A stretch of DNA of 64,000 nt from Nocardia sp. SYP-A9097 (GCF_009649815.1 NZ_WJIC01000005.1:186001-250000); one strand, 5' to 3'; shown: positions 44,760 through 53,404, counted from the stretch's first letter. A program made the numbers and translations. The notes: a model not told the origin generated them from the letters alone.

Positions 44760-45422
44760 CTATGCGAACAAGCCAGGGATGGTCAGGGCATATTCGACGT
44801 CTTCACGGCTGCCAAGCGTCACCAAACAGCTGCGGATCATGGTGAGACGCGCCGCCGCAATGGTTTCCGGGGTGGGCTCACCCCCCGCGGAGATGCGGTA
44901 GACCACGAATTCGCAGGTTTGCAGGCAGGTGTCGAGATCGAGGTCGGCGGGAACAGTGCGCCCGAGTTTGGTGAATTTGGCTCGGATGAGGGCTCGGATC
45001 TCATCCATGGCGCGTTCCCGATAAGGAGAGACCGGGGATCCGGGGTCGTGCAATTCCGCGAAGAGCGGGGAGAGCATCGGGCCATGTCCGCCAGCCCAGT
45101 AGAGGTAGGCCTCAATCATGTTGATGCCCAGCTCAACCGGTTCCTCGGTGCGTTCGAGCGCCGAGCGGATACCGCCGACCAGATCGTCATTGGAGACCGT
45201 CAAGACCGCGTGCAGCGGTTCGATGGCATTGGCGAAGTAGCGGTAGAAGGTGGGGCGTGCCAGACCCGCCGTTTCGATGATGCGGGCGACGCTGAGTCCG
45301 CGCGAGCCATGCTCGGCGAAGACTTCGGCGGTGGCCAGGATGATGCGGGCGCGCACCTGGTCGGCCTGCTTGGCCGTCTGTGGTGGGCGGCCGCGCCGGG
45401 CGGTAGGGGTGGCCGCGGTCAT
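44760..45422 (-). CDS. TetR-family regulator, divergent from gabD2
   Basis: The 220-residue TetR regulator has RARIILATAEVFAEHGSRGL and SVARIIETAGLARPTFYRYF as helix-turn-helix, followed by an alpha-helical ligand domain (ELGINMIEAYLYWAGGHGPM). The N-terminal tail RRGRPPQTAK is AT-hook-like. It faces the aldehyde dehydrogenase gene across 125 bp holding two copies of an AACA-N4-TGTT palindrome, so local repression of gabD2-SDR and of itself is likely. Confidence 0.9.
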   Translation of the reverse strand: MTAATPTARRGRPPQTAKQADQVRARIILATAEVFAEHGSRGLSVARIIETAGLARPTFYRYFANAIEPLHAVLTVSNDDLVGGIRSALERTEEPVELGINMIEAYLYWAGGHGPMLSPLFAELHDPGSPVSPYRERAMDEIRALIRAKFTKLGRTVPADLDLDTCLQTCEFVVYRISAGGEPTPETIAAARLTMIRSCLVTLGSREDVEYALTIPGLFA

Positions 45423-45438
45423 CGATTGCTCCGGCTGC

Positions 45439-45498
45439 TTGACATGGGGAGTGGCACGGCTATTAATCTAACACTAGTGTTCATCTAACAACGGTGTT
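45439..45498 (+). promoter_or_regulatory. SigA-type promoter with twin TetR operator
   Basis: TTGACA (45439-45444), a 16-bp spacer and TATTAA (45461-45466) form a near-consensus promoter toward gabD2. Immediately after it lie AACACTAGTGTT (perfect palindrome, 45470-45481) and AACAACGGTGTT (45487-45498), 17 bp apart and each preceded by ATCT. Binding there would block the start site. Confidence 0.7.
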
Positions 45499-45547
45499 CA
45501 AATAATTCGCGGGACGGGCCCGCGCATACCTATCGAAAGGGCGACCA

Positions 45548-47119
45548 ATGTCGACTGCCCCGCAGCTCGCTGCCGCTGATGCACTGCCGTTCGACCTGGT
45601 GCAGCGGCTGCTCGCGCACGCTGTCGCCGGTGGCGCGCCCTCGGTCGAGGTGTTCGCCCCCGCCACCGGACGCAAGATCGCGGACCTGCCGCAGTCCTCC
45701 ACCGCCGATGTGGAGACCGCCTTCGCCACCGCCCGCGCCGCCCAGGCGAAGTGGGCCGAGGTTCCCGTCGGCGAGCGGGTCACAATCCTGCGCCGCATTC
45801 ACGATCTGGTGCTCGCCGAGCAGGACACCATTCTCGATATCGTGCAGACCGAGACCGGTAAGTCCCGCGTGCACGCCTTCGACGAGGTCTCCGATGTCGC
45901 GGTCAACGCTCGCTTCTACGCAGCCGAGGGCAAACGCCTGCTCGCACACCGCAAGCCGCGCGGCGTCATGCCGGTGCTCACCCAGGTGGAGGTGCGTAAC
46001 CGTCCCAAGGGCGTGGTCGCGGTCATCTCGCCGTGGAATTACCCGCTGGCGCTCGGTGCTTCGGACGCACTGCCCGCACTGCTCGCCGGTAATGCCGTCA
46101 TCGGCCGCCCGGACAATCAGACCGCGCTGACCCTGCTGTGGGCCATCGATATCGCCGAGCGCGCGGGCCTGCCGAAGGGCCTGTGGCAGGCCGTACTCGG
46201 TCGCGGCACCAAGCTCGGCCCCGAGGTGATCGCCCGCGCCGACTATGTCGACTACACCGGTTCCAGCGCCACCGGCCGCACCATTGCCCAGCAGGCGGGG
46301 GAGCGGCTCATCGGCTACTCGCTCGAATTGGGCGGTAAGAACCCGCTTTTGGTGCTCGCGGACGCCGATGTGTCCAAGGCTGCCAAGACCGCGGTGCGCG
46401 CCTGCTTCGCCTCGGCCGGACAGCTCTGCGAATCGATCGAGCGAATCTATGTGCACGACAAGGTGTATGACCGGTTCGTCACCGAATTCGTCGCCAACAC
46501 CAAGGAATTGACCCTCGGCAAGACCCTCGATTTCGATTACGAGATCGGTTCGCTCACCTTCCCGCGCCAAATCGACACTGTCAGTGCGCATGTCGAGGAT
46601 GCGGTGAGCAAGGGCGCGAAGGTCCTGGCCGGTGGTAAGGCTCGCCCGGACCTCGGCCCGTACTTCTACGAGCCCACCATCCTCGCCGATGTCCGCGAGG
46701 GTATGACCGCCTACCGCGAGGAGACCTTCGGCCCGGTCGTCTCGGTCTACCGCGTGAGCAGTGACGACGAGGCCGTGGCGCAGGCCAATGACACCGTCTA
46801 CGGCCTCAATGCCAGTGTGTGGAGCAAGGATACGGCCCGCGGGCGCGAGGTCGCCGCACGCGTCAATGCCGGATCGGTGAACGTCAACGAGGGCTTCATC
46901 GCCGCCTGGGGTTCGGTTGCCGCACCCTCCGGCGGGCTCGGTATCTCCGGCACCGGCCGCCGTCACGGTCCCGAGGGCCTGCTCAAGTATGTCGACACCC
47001 AGACCATCGCGGTGCAGCGCGGCCTGCCCATCGCGCCCCTGCCCGGCATGTCCGAGCAGATGTGGGCCAAGACCATGACGCTCTTCCTCGGCGTGATGAA
47101 GACGTTGCGGCAGCAGTGA
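45548..47119 (+). CDS. gabD2: GabD2-type succinate-semialdehyde dehydrogenase
   Basis: This NAD(P)-dependent aldehyde dehydrogenase, 523 residues, is of the GabD2 type known from M. tuberculosis. VVAVISPWNYPLALGASDAL binds cofactor, SLELGGKNPLLVLADADV holds the catalytic Glu, CFASAGQLCESIERIYV holds the catalytic Cys, and EETFGPVVSVY follows. It oxidises succinic semialdehyde or a related aldehyde to the acid. It is controlled by the divergent TetR and followed after 33 bp by an SDR gene, suggesting an alcohol-aldehyde-acid route. Confidence 0.9.
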   Translation: MSTAPQLAAADALPFDLVQRLLAHAVAGGAPSVEVFAPATGRKIADLPQSSTADVETAFATARAAQAKWAEVPVGERVTILRRIHDLVLAEQDTILDIVQTETGKSRVHAFDEVSDVAVNARFYAAEGKRLLAHRKPRGVMPVLTQVEVRNRPKGVVAVISPWNYPLALGASDALPALLAGNAVIGRPDNQTALTLLWAIDIAERAGLPKGLWQAVLGRGTKLGPEVIARADYVDYTGSSATGRTIAQQAGERLIGYSLELGGKNPLLVLADADVSKAAKTAVRACFASAGQLCESIERIYVHDKVYDRFVTEFVANTKELTLGKTLDFDYEIGSLTFPRQIDTVSAHVEDAVSKGAKVLAGGKARPDLGPYFYEPTILADVREGMTAYREETFGPVVSVYRVSSDDEAVAQANDTVYGLNASVWSKDTARGREVAARVNAGSVNVNEGFIAAWGSVAAPSGGLGISGTGRRHGPEGLLKYVDTQTIAVQRGLPIAPLPGMSEQMWAKTMTLFLGVMKTLRQQ

Positions 47120-47152
47120 TCCGCTGAAATCGAGACAGGGGTACACCGGGAT

Positions 47153-47980
47153 ATGAAGAATGTCGCGGGCAAGGAGGTCCTCGTCACCGGCGCCGCCATG
47201 GGGCTGGGCAAATCGTTCGCCGAGCGGGCGGTGAGCGAGCGGGCCGCCGATGTGGTGCTGTGGGATGTCAATGAAGAGGCGCTGAAACGGACCGCGGCGG
47301 AGCTCGCGGCCTTGGGCGGCAGTCGAATTCACCACTATGTGGTCGATGTCTCCGACCGGGACGCCATTGCCGAGGCGGGTGCGGCGGTGCGCGGTGAGGT
47401 CGGCGATATCGATGTGCTCATCAATAACGCGGGCATCGTGCGCGGCAACGGGTACTTCTGGGAGACCGCGAACCGGGCCGATATCGAGAAGACCATGGCG
47501 ATCAATTCGCTTGCGCCCATGTACATTACGCTCGAATTCCTGCCCGCCATGGTGCGGAACACCGGCGAGGCGCGGGTCATGACCATCGCCTCCTCGGCGG
47601 GCCTGGTCGCCAACCCGCGCATGAGCGTGTACGCCGGTTCCAAGTGGGCGGCGCTGGGCTGGTCGGATTCGGTGCGACTGGAGCTGGAGCAGTCCGGTAA
47701 CCCGCACGTCAGGGTGACCACGGTCTGCCCGACGTACATCAATACCGGAATGTTCGACGGCGCAAAGGGTTTCCTGTTCACCCCCATCCTGGAGCAGGAC
47801 GAGGTCGTCAACACCTCCTGGGAGGAGATGAAGAAGGGCTCCGCCCTGGTCGTACTGCCGTGGACCTCACGCCTGAACCGCGCCATCTCCGGCCTGCTGC
47901 CCCTCAAGGTGCGCGACTTCTACCTCAACACCGTCGGCGTCTACCACTCCATGGACGAATTCACCGGCCGGAAGAAGTGA
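47153..47980 (+). CDS. SDR-family oxidoreductase
   Basis: The 275-residue classical SDR shows cofactor motif VTGAAMGLGKSFAERAV, Asp in VLWDVNEEAL (NAD preference), VLINNAGIVRGNGYFWET, catalytic Ser in IASSAGLVANPRMSVYAGSK with Tyr and Lys, and a 60-residue hydrophobic, Pro-containing C-terminus (SGLLPLKVRDFYLNTVGVYH) as in retinol-dehydrogenase-like, membrane-associated SDRs. It is co-transcribed with gabD2, so it may supply the aldehyde substrate from an alcohol. Confidence 0.87.
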   Translation: MKNVAGKEVLVTGAAMGLGKSFAERAVSERAADVVLWDVNEEALKRTAAELAALGGSRIHHYVVDVSDRDAIAEAGAAVRGEVGDIDVLINNAGIVRGNGYFWETANRADIEKTMAINSLAPMYITLEFLPAMVRNTGEARVMTIASSAGLVANPRMSVYAGSKWAALGWSDSVRLELEQSGNPHVRVTTVCPTYINTGMFDGAKGFLFTPILEQDEVVNTSWEEMKKGSALVVLPWTSRLNRAISGLLPLKVRDFYLNTVGVYHSMDEFTGRKK

Positions 47981-48025
47981 TGTCCGCACGGCCGCCGAAT
48001 CGAACTGAGCCGCAATGGGTTCAGC

Positions 48026-48736
48026 TCACAGGTCGAAGTTGCCGAATGTGGTGGCGCTGAGCACCGCGAGTGAGGGGATCACCGTGATGCCGTCGCGATG
48101 GTCGACGCCGCGGGCCGTGCGATCGAGCCAATACGCGCGCAGGCCCGCATCTCGCGCGCCGATGCCATCGGTATCGAAGCGGTCGCCGACGTAGGCGACC
48201 TGTTCCGGTGGCAGACCGATCATGTCGCAGCCTGCCAGGAAGATACTCGGGTCCGGTTTCGCCGTACCGAATTCGTCTGAGCACAAGACTGTTTCGCTGA
48301 AATGCTGGAGCAGGCCGACCACCTCCAACTTGCCGCGCTGATGCGCCAGTGAGGAGTTGGAGACCACGCCCAGCGCCACCTGTCCGGCCAGCCCGCGCAG
48401 CGTCGGCGGCACATCCGGGAACGCGGCCCAGGCGGTGTCGCGGCGCGCGGCATAGCGGGCGAACCACGCCACGGGATCCTTGACCTTCACCCCGATATGC
48501 GACAGGAACCGTTTGGTACGCACCTGCTGCTGACCCGTGAAGGTGAGCTCACCGCTCAGGAAGCGCGGATACTCCTGCTCTTCGAAGGCGCGCCAGAGAT
48601 CCACCGCCTCGTCGGGGGACTGGAAGTAATCCAGAAGGTTCTCCGCGGTCAGATGCCGCAGCAGACCCACCCGGGCCGTGGCCGAGTAGTCGATGAGGGT
48701 GTCGTCGATATCGAAGAGAATCCCGCGAATCGTCAT
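48026..48736 (-). CDS. HAD-superfamily hydrolase
   Basis: The 236-residue HAD phosphatase has nucleophile motif GILFDIDDTLIDYS, motif II VSNSSLAHQ (Ser), motif III Lys in GTAKPDPSIFLAG and motif IV VGDRFDTDGIGARDAGLRA. The helical cap lies between motifs I and II, as in phosphoglycolate phosphatase-like enzymes. Substrate unknown. The start overlaps the stop of the upstream methyltransferase gene by 4 bp, so the two are coupled. Confidence 0.88.
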   Translation of the reverse strand: MTIRGILFDIDDTLIDYSATARVGLLRHLTAENLLDYFQSPDEAVDLWRAFEEQEYPRFLSGELTFTGQQQVRTKRFLSHIGVKVKDPVAWFARYAARRDTAWAAFPDVPPTLRGLAGQVALGVVSNSSLAHQRGKLEVVGLLQHFSETVLCSDEFGTAKPDPSIFLAGCDMIGLPPEQVAYVGDRFDTDGIGARDAGLRAYWLDRTARGVDHRDGITVIPSLAVLSATTFGNFDL

Positions 48737-49581
48737 GCGATCTCGCCCCCGATCGGCGGCCGGGTGCCGATGACAACGGTCGCACCCAGTTCGTCATCCT
48801 CGGCAACGCGTGCGCTCAGCCCGTGATCCCGCATCACCCGCACCGCGAGAGCCGCCTGCTCCGCGCTCTCCTCCACCAGCAAATGCCCTCCGGGTGCCAG
48901 CCACTCGGTGGCCACCGCCGCGATCCGCCGCAGCACATCGAGCCCATCCGCCCCGCCATCGAGCGCGACCCGCGGCTCATGATCCCGCGCCTCGGGCGGC
49001 ATGGAAGCGATTGCGGCAGAAGGCACATAGGGCGTATTCGCCAATAGAATCCGGACCCGCCCCGCAAGTTCGGCAGGCACCGGCGCGAACAGATCCCCCT
49101 CGAAAACGTGCGCATCGAGCCCCGCCAGATTGCGCCGAGCACATGCGACGGCCGCCGGCTCGATATCCGCGGCGGTGAGCTCCACCGGAACCCCTTCGGT
49201 CGCGGCCTCGATGGCGAATGCCATCCCCAACGCCCCACTCCCACAGCACATATCGAGCACAATCAGCGGCTCGGTGGGCGAGCCCGCGGTTGGTTCGACG
49301 CGAATCAGCTGCCGCCCCAAGGCAATTGCCTGCTCTACCAGGAACCCGGTGCGCTGCCGGGGAACGAACACATCCGGTGCGACCGCCACCCGCAGCCCGC
49401 GAAATTCCGCCCATCCCAGCAGGTGCTCCAGTGGAAATCCGGCAATCCGCCGAACCACGAGCGATTCCAGCTGTTCGGCGTCATCTGCGGCCTCGATCAA
49501 CAACGCCGCCTCGTCCTCCGCGAATACGCACCCAGCCGTCCGAAGTCGCGCGACGAGGGTATCGGTTCCGGAAGTGCTCAC
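48733..49581 (-). CDS. PrmC/HemK-like protein N5-glutamine methyltransferase homolog
   Basis: The 282-residue protein resembles the methyltransferases that modify the GGQ glutamine of release factors. FPLEHLLGWAEFRGLRVAVA and VFVPRQRTGFLVEQAI are the PrmC N-terminal motifs; VLDMCCGSGALGMAFAIEA binds SAM. The catalytic NPPY motif is changed to NTPYVPSAAI. This variant occurs in an actinobacterial side family annotated as putative protein methyltransferases. GTG at 49581 is the likely start. It forms an operon with the HAD gene. Confidence 0.85.
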   Translation of the reverse strand: MSTSGTDTLVARLRTAGCVFAEDEAALLIEAADDAEQLESLVVRRIAGFPLEHLLGWAEFRGLRVAVAPDVFVPRQRTGFLVEQAIALGRQLIRVEPTAGSPTEPLIVLDMCCGSGALGMAFAIEAATEGVPVELTAADIEPAAVACARRNLAGLDAHVFEGDLFAPVPAELAGRVRILLANTPYVPSAAIASMPPEARDHEPRVALDGGADGLDVLRRIAAVATEWLAPGGHLLVEESAEQAALAVRVMRDHGLSARVAEDDELGATVVIGTRPPIGGEIA

Positions 49582-49697
49582 CGAGCCATTGTGCCCGCCC
49601 CGACCTGCGCACTTGCCATGCGGGTCGAGACGGGCACAAATATCGGATCTCTTCGTCATCCCGGCGTGCTTGTGGCCGGGATCTGCCCGGGTGGTGG

Positions 49698-50555
49698 CTA
49701 GCGTCCCACCGGCAACAGCATGGTCCGGGTCGCGTCCAAGTAGATGCCGCGCTGGTTGCTCTTGGCGGGCGGCGGCAACTGCGAAACCAGCTGCTCCAGC
49801 GACGTCGTCGCCCCGACCACCGGAATGCCCGCGACAATGAAATCGGCCACCGCGCGGCGCACATGATTGGGCGAGGTCACCACGATCGCGCTGGTCGCGC
49901 CCGCCCGGCGCAGCATATCCGCGCCGAACAGCGCGTTCTGCACGGTCGACCCCGCCCGATGATCGGCGATGATCCGGTTGGCCGGAATGCCGTGCCCGAT
50001 CAACCAGCCCTGCATGGCCGCCGCCTCGGTGATCCCGTTCTGCGGATTGCCGCCGGTCACCAGAATCGGCGACATCGGTGAGGCGATGGCCTGCAACCAG
50101 GCCGCCTGCAACCGATTCACCAGTTCCGGTCGCATACTGCCGTCGGGCAGCAGACCGTATCCGAGCACCGCGATACCGGTGGCGGGTCCGGCGATCGCCG
50201 GAATCGGATTGGGCAGTGTGCCCACGGCCGCACCGATGGCCCGGAAAGTGTTGCGGGTGTCGTCCGCGAGTTCCCGGTCGACGCCGTTGAGCCGGTTCAG
50301 TGCCACCTCGCGGGTGATCAGATCACCGGTGTAATCCGACCAAATTGCTTGCAGCGCAAGTGCTTGCGCGTCATCGGGGGATTCGCTGAGCAGCTGTCGC
50401 AGGTCGGCGAGTCCCGCCGGGGCATCACCGTCGGTGAAATTGTCCTGCGCGGAGTTGTAGAGCGGGCCGGGGTCGGCATGGGCGATGCCCGGGCCGAACA
50501 GGGTCAAGGCGGCTGCCGCCGCGAGGACTGTAGGCAAACGCCTGGCGATCTGCAC
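49698..50555 (-). CDS. Secreted or membrane-anchored YdcF-like (DUF218) protein
   Basis: The 285-residue product from GTG 50555 (AAAGG upstream) starts with a signal peptide (ARRLPTVLAAAAALTLFGPG...AHA). A helical region (YNSAQDNFTDGDAPAGLADL) precedes a DUF218/YdcF domain: IAVLGYGLLPDGSMRPELV, ILVTGGNPQNGITEAAAMQG, GIPANRIIADHRAGSTVQNA and SAIVVTSPNHVRRAVADFIV. YdcF proteins bind SAM or handle lipid-linked sugars; the role here is unknown. The frame is open to 50636, but upstream sequence does not fit a signal peptide. Confidence 0.82.
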   Translation of the reverse strand: MQIARRLPTVLAAAAALTLFGPGIAHADPGPLYNSAQDNFTDGDAPAGLADLRQLLSESPDDAQALALQAIWSDYTGDLITREVALNRLNGVDRELADDTRNTFRAIGAAVGTLPNPIPAIAGPATGIAVLGYGLLPDGSMRPELVNRLQAAWLQAIASPMSPILVTGGNPQNGITEAAAMQGWLIGHGIPANRIIADHRAGSTVQNALFGADMLRRAGATSAIVVTSPNHVRRAVADFIVAGIPVVGATTSLEQLVSQLPPPAKSNQRGIYLDATRTMLLPVGR

Positions 50556-50752
50556 TGCTGTCGACCTTTCCGAGAGAGGGTCACGCATGCTTGCTTGGCT
50601 TGCAATGGACTTTGCTGACTGATGGCTCGCCAGCAACTGGGGACACGATACGACTGACCAGAGCCGTTGTCGGGTATTTGCCGACGTGATTCTCGCGGTT
50701 CGGCGTAAGCGGTGGCCGGGAACCCGCGCGCGTCGCGATAGGGTGTGATCCC

Positions 50753-51595
50753 GTGGATACGACTTCGCTCATCGGCAAGGAACTCGCCGCCGCCATCAAT
50801 GCCGACACCAAGGCCCGCGCCGCCGCGCTCACCGAATCCGGTGCCGCACCGCGCCTGGCGCTGGTGATCGCCAATGACGATCCGGCCAGCGCCTGGTACG
50901 TGAAGTCGCTCAATCGCGCCGCCGAGCGCAATGGAATCACTTGCGAGAACGTCGATCTCGGCGTCGACGCCACCGCGGATCAGATTCGCGCCAAGCTCAC
51001 CGAGCTGTCCGCCGATCCGGCCGTGGACGCCATCATGCTGCAGACCCCGCTGCCCCAGGGTGTCGGCCTCGATGACGTGAGCCTGGCCATCGCCTCGGCC
51101 AAGGACGTGGACGGCGTCAGCCCGCTCTCGCTCGGCCTACTCGCCTCGGGTCTCCCGGGCTTCCCGCCCGCCACCTCCGAGGCCGTGGTGGAGCTCGCCA
51201 AGTTCCACGGTATTCCGCTGGAAGGCCGTCTGGTCGCCGTGGTCGGCCGCTCCAATGTGGTCGGCAAGCCCCTGGCTCAGCTGCTACTGGCCGAGAATGC
51301 CACCGTCACGGTCGCGCACTCCCGCACCACCGATCTCCCCGCCGTGACCTCGGCCGCCGATGTGGTCGTCGCCGCCGTCGGCCGCGCGGGCTTGATCACC
51401 GCCGACCATGTCCGCGAGGGCGCGGTGGTCATCGACGTCGGCACCAATGAGGACGAGAACGGAAATATCACCGGCGATGTGAATGCCGAATCCGTCACCG
51501 GCAAGGCCGGCGCCCTGAGCCCGGTCCCCGGTGGCGTCGGCCCGGTCACCACCGCCCTGCTCATGCGCCACGTAGTTCAGGCCGCCGAGGCTTAG
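50753..51595 (+). CDS. folD: Divergent FolD: methylene-THF dehydrogenase lacking the catalytic lysine
   Basis: FolD normally has both NADP-dependent 5,10-methylene-THF dehydrogenase and methenyl-THF cyclohydrolase activity. This 280-residue homolog keeps the substrate Tyr49 (PASAWYVKSLNRAAE), Gln in MLQTPLPQG, Asp in KDVDGVSPLSLG, the cofactor loop VAVVGRSNVVGKPLAQLLL and PVPGGVGPVTTALLMRH. Yet where the family has Tyr-x3-Lys (Tyr50/Lys54 in E. coli) it has Leu53, and the usual PCTPxG reads PPATSEA. Lys is needed for cyclohydrolase action, so it may be dehydrogenase-only. A separate cyclohydrolase-type gene lies at 52626. Confidence 0.88.
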   Translation: MDTTSLIGKELAAAINADTKARAAALTESGAAPRLALVIANDDPASAWYVKSLNRAAERNGITCENVDLGVDATADQIRAKLTELSADPAVDAIMLQTPLPQGVGLDDVSLAIASAKDVDGVSPLSLGLLASGLPGFPPATSEAVVELAKFHGIPLEGRLVAVVGRSNVVGKPLAQLLLAENATVTVAHSRTTDLPAVTSAADVVVAAVGRAGLITADHVREGAVVIDVGTNEDENGNITGDVNAESVTGKAGALSPVPGGVGPVTTALLMRHVVQAAEA

Positions 51596-51597
51596 GG

Positions 51598-51622
51598 GGT
51601 TGGGGGGGCTCGGCCCCCAACC
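51598..51622. terminator. Bidirectional terminator between folD and the L,D-transpeptidase gene
   Basis: GGTTGGGGG (51598-51606) pairs with CCCCCAACC (51614-51622) around a 7-nt loop, 3 bp after the folD stop and just before the convergent gene's stop. Confidence 0.75.
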
Positions 51623-51629
51623 GATCTCC

Positions 51630-52379
51630 CTACCAGTGAACGGTAACCGGATCGCCCAGCGAGACATTGTCGTAGTACCACTCGGCGTCGCCCGGTGCGA
51701 GATTGATGCATCCGTGGCTGACATTGGAATTGCCCTGTGAATCCACCGACCACGGTGCGGAGTGCACGTAAACCCCTCCCCACGTGAGCCTTTCGGCGAA
51801 CTCGCCCTGAATCAGATACCCCTGCGGGTCGCTGAGCGGAATCCCGATCGTCCGCGAATCGAAGGTCACCGAGCGATCGTGCGACAGCACCGGGAACGTA
51901 CCGGTCGGTGTCTCCCACCCGGATTTACCCATGGACGCCGGCATGGTCCGCACCGGTACCCCACCGATGAATACGGTGAAGGTGTGCGCCGACATATCGG
52001 CGTCGGCGGTTGTCCCGCCATTGGTTTCGAACTGGGTGTGCAGGCGACCCACCGACACCGTGATGGGTGCAGAGGTGGGGAGGTAAGCGGCCGGCGTCCA
52101 TGTCAACTGACGGTCGTCTACCCAGGAGAAGTGCCCGGCGAGAGCGGTTTCGGCGCGTACGCTCATGGCCTGTTCGGCGCGAGCGCGATCGGCGACCGGT
52201 TCGGTGAAGCGCACCCTGACCGGTGCCGCTATCCCGACCTTCTCCCCGGGCCCCGGCGTAATCGCTTGCACCGCCGGGAGATTGGGTGCGGTGAGCACCG
52301 CCCCCGCCGCTCCGGAGCCGAATGCGGCTGCCGCCGCGAGTGTTGATGCGACGAACAGAAGGCGAATCGCGTTCCGCAT
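51630..52379 (-). CDS. L,D-transpeptidase (YkuD domain)
   Basis: This exported cell-wall enzyme forms 3-3 peptidoglycan cross-links. The 249-residue product has a signal peptide (MRNAIRLLFVASTLAAAAAF), an Ig-like domain (ITPGPGEKVGIAAPVRVRFT, TWTPAAYLPTSAPITVSVGR) and a YkuD domain with MGKSGWETPTGTFPVL, the catalytic His in GVYVHSAPW and SNVSHGCINLAPGDAEW with the nucleophile Cys. It resembles mycobacterial LdtMt-type enzymes but lacks an evident lipobox. The ATG at 52379 has GAAGGG upstream; 52388 is an alternative. Confidence 0.92.
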   Translation of the reverse strand: MRNAIRLLFVASTLAAAAAFGSGAAGAVLTAPNLPAVQAITPGPGEKVGIAAPVRVRFTEPVADRARAEQAMSVRAETALAGHFSWVDDRQLTWTPAAYLPTSAPITVSVGRLHTQFETNGGTTADADMSAHTFTVFIGGVPVRTMPASMGKSGWETPTGTFPVLSHDRSVTFDSRTIGIPLSDPQGYLIQGEFAERLTWGGVYVHSAPWSVDSQGNSNVSHGCINLAPGDAEWYYDNVSLGDPVTVHW

Positions 52380-52573
52380 GTGTCCCATCCCTTCGAAAGG
52401 GTGTGGTCTGGAGGCTCAGCCTATGACCAGATCATCCCATTCATTCGGAAATGTGCCCGCTTCGTGACCTATCTCTCGGCGTGGGAAGTTGGAATAACCA
52501 GTGCCGCCGGGTAGTGCGCGACCGGGTAACAGTGCAGGTCCGGGCCGTAACCGAGGAAGCTCTACAACGCGCC

Positions 52574-52601
52574 GCGCCCCACTCCGCGAGGAATGGGGCG
52601 C
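52574..52601 (-). terminator. Terminator of the cyclohydrolase gene
   Basis: GCGCCCCA (52574-52581) and TGGGGCGC (52594-52601) form a hairpin with outer AACGCG/CGCGTT pairs possible, starting 25 bp past the stop of the minus-strand FTCD_C gene. The rest of the gap to the transpeptidase start shows no gene. Confidence 0.6.
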
Positions 52602-52625
52602 GTTGCCGGGCTGTTATCGGGTCGC

Positions 52626-53273
52626 CTACTTCGTGATCGCGAGCACCACATCGTTGTGCAGCGCGTCGGCGCGCGCGATGACCTCGTCGATCTGAGCGAG
52701 CACCGGCGCGAATTCCGCGCCCGCGCCCGCATCGAGCGAGGCGACATTGATGGCGATATTGAGCTGCGAGCTGGCCGCGGCCGCACGGGCGGCATCGGCG
52801 GCGGCACCGATATCGGTGACCACGTTCGGATTGCCGATCGGCAGGAGTTCGGTTGCGAGCGAGACGACTTCGTCGGCCGCGGCCACCACGGCGGCGGGCA
52901 CCCGGGCCGCGCCGAGCAATGCGGCGGTAATCGCCTCGCCACGGGCGGCCTGCTGTGCGTCGGTCTCCTTGGCCAGCTTGTAGGCATTGCCGACGGCGGT
53001 GAACGCGGCGGCATCGGCATCGGCGAGGGCGAGCGCGCGATCACGCGCGGTATCGGCGGCCACGATGATGCGGTCCACGACCGGACGATTCTCGGCATCC
53101 TTGGCGCGCGTGGTGTAGCGCGCCACCATGGCGACGAGGGCCGCGCCCTGGGCCGCGTGTAGGGCGGCGACCGCGCCACCGCCGGGCGCGGGCACCTTGG
53201 CGGCCAGTTGATCCAGGTACCCCTGCAGTGTCGAGTCACCGAAGGTGGTGCCCTGCGCGGTTTCCTGAGTCAT
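52626..53273 (-). CDS. FTCD_C-family cyclodeaminase/cyclohydrolase (FchA-like)
   Basis: The 215-residue, all-helical protein belongs to the formiminotransferase-cyclodeaminase C-domain family, which includes stand-alone methenyl-THF cyclohydrolases (FchA). STLQGYLDQLAAKVPAPGGG, AVAALHAAQGAALVAMVARY, ADADAAAFTAVGNAYKLAKE and GNPNVVTDIGAAADAARAAA are typical, with the Gly-rich folate loop near residue 30. No formiminotransferase domain is present. Beside a FolD that lacks its cyclohydrolase lysine, the methenyl-THF cyclohydrolase role is the most economical reading; cyclodeaminase of formimino-THF is the alternative. Confidence 0.87.
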   Translation of the reverse strand: MTQETAQGTTFGDSTLQGYLDQLAAKVPAPGGGAVAALHAAQGAALVAMVARYTTRAKDAENRPVVDRIIVAADTARDRALALADADAAAFTAVGNAYKLAKETDAQQAARGEAITAALLGAARVPAAVVAAADEVVSLATELLPIGNPNVVTDIGAAADAARAAAASSQLNIAINVASLDAGAGAEFAPVLAQIDEVIARADALHNDVVLAITK

Positions 53274-53404
53274 GACGGATGGCCTCCCATGGGATGTCGA
53301 ATGCGACGAAAAGCGTTCGGGCCCACCGTACCCGCTGATGACATGGCTCCGAGAACCCGGCCGCTGCGCGAACGCCGGTTCACTTTGTGTATGGTCCGGG
53401 TCAT

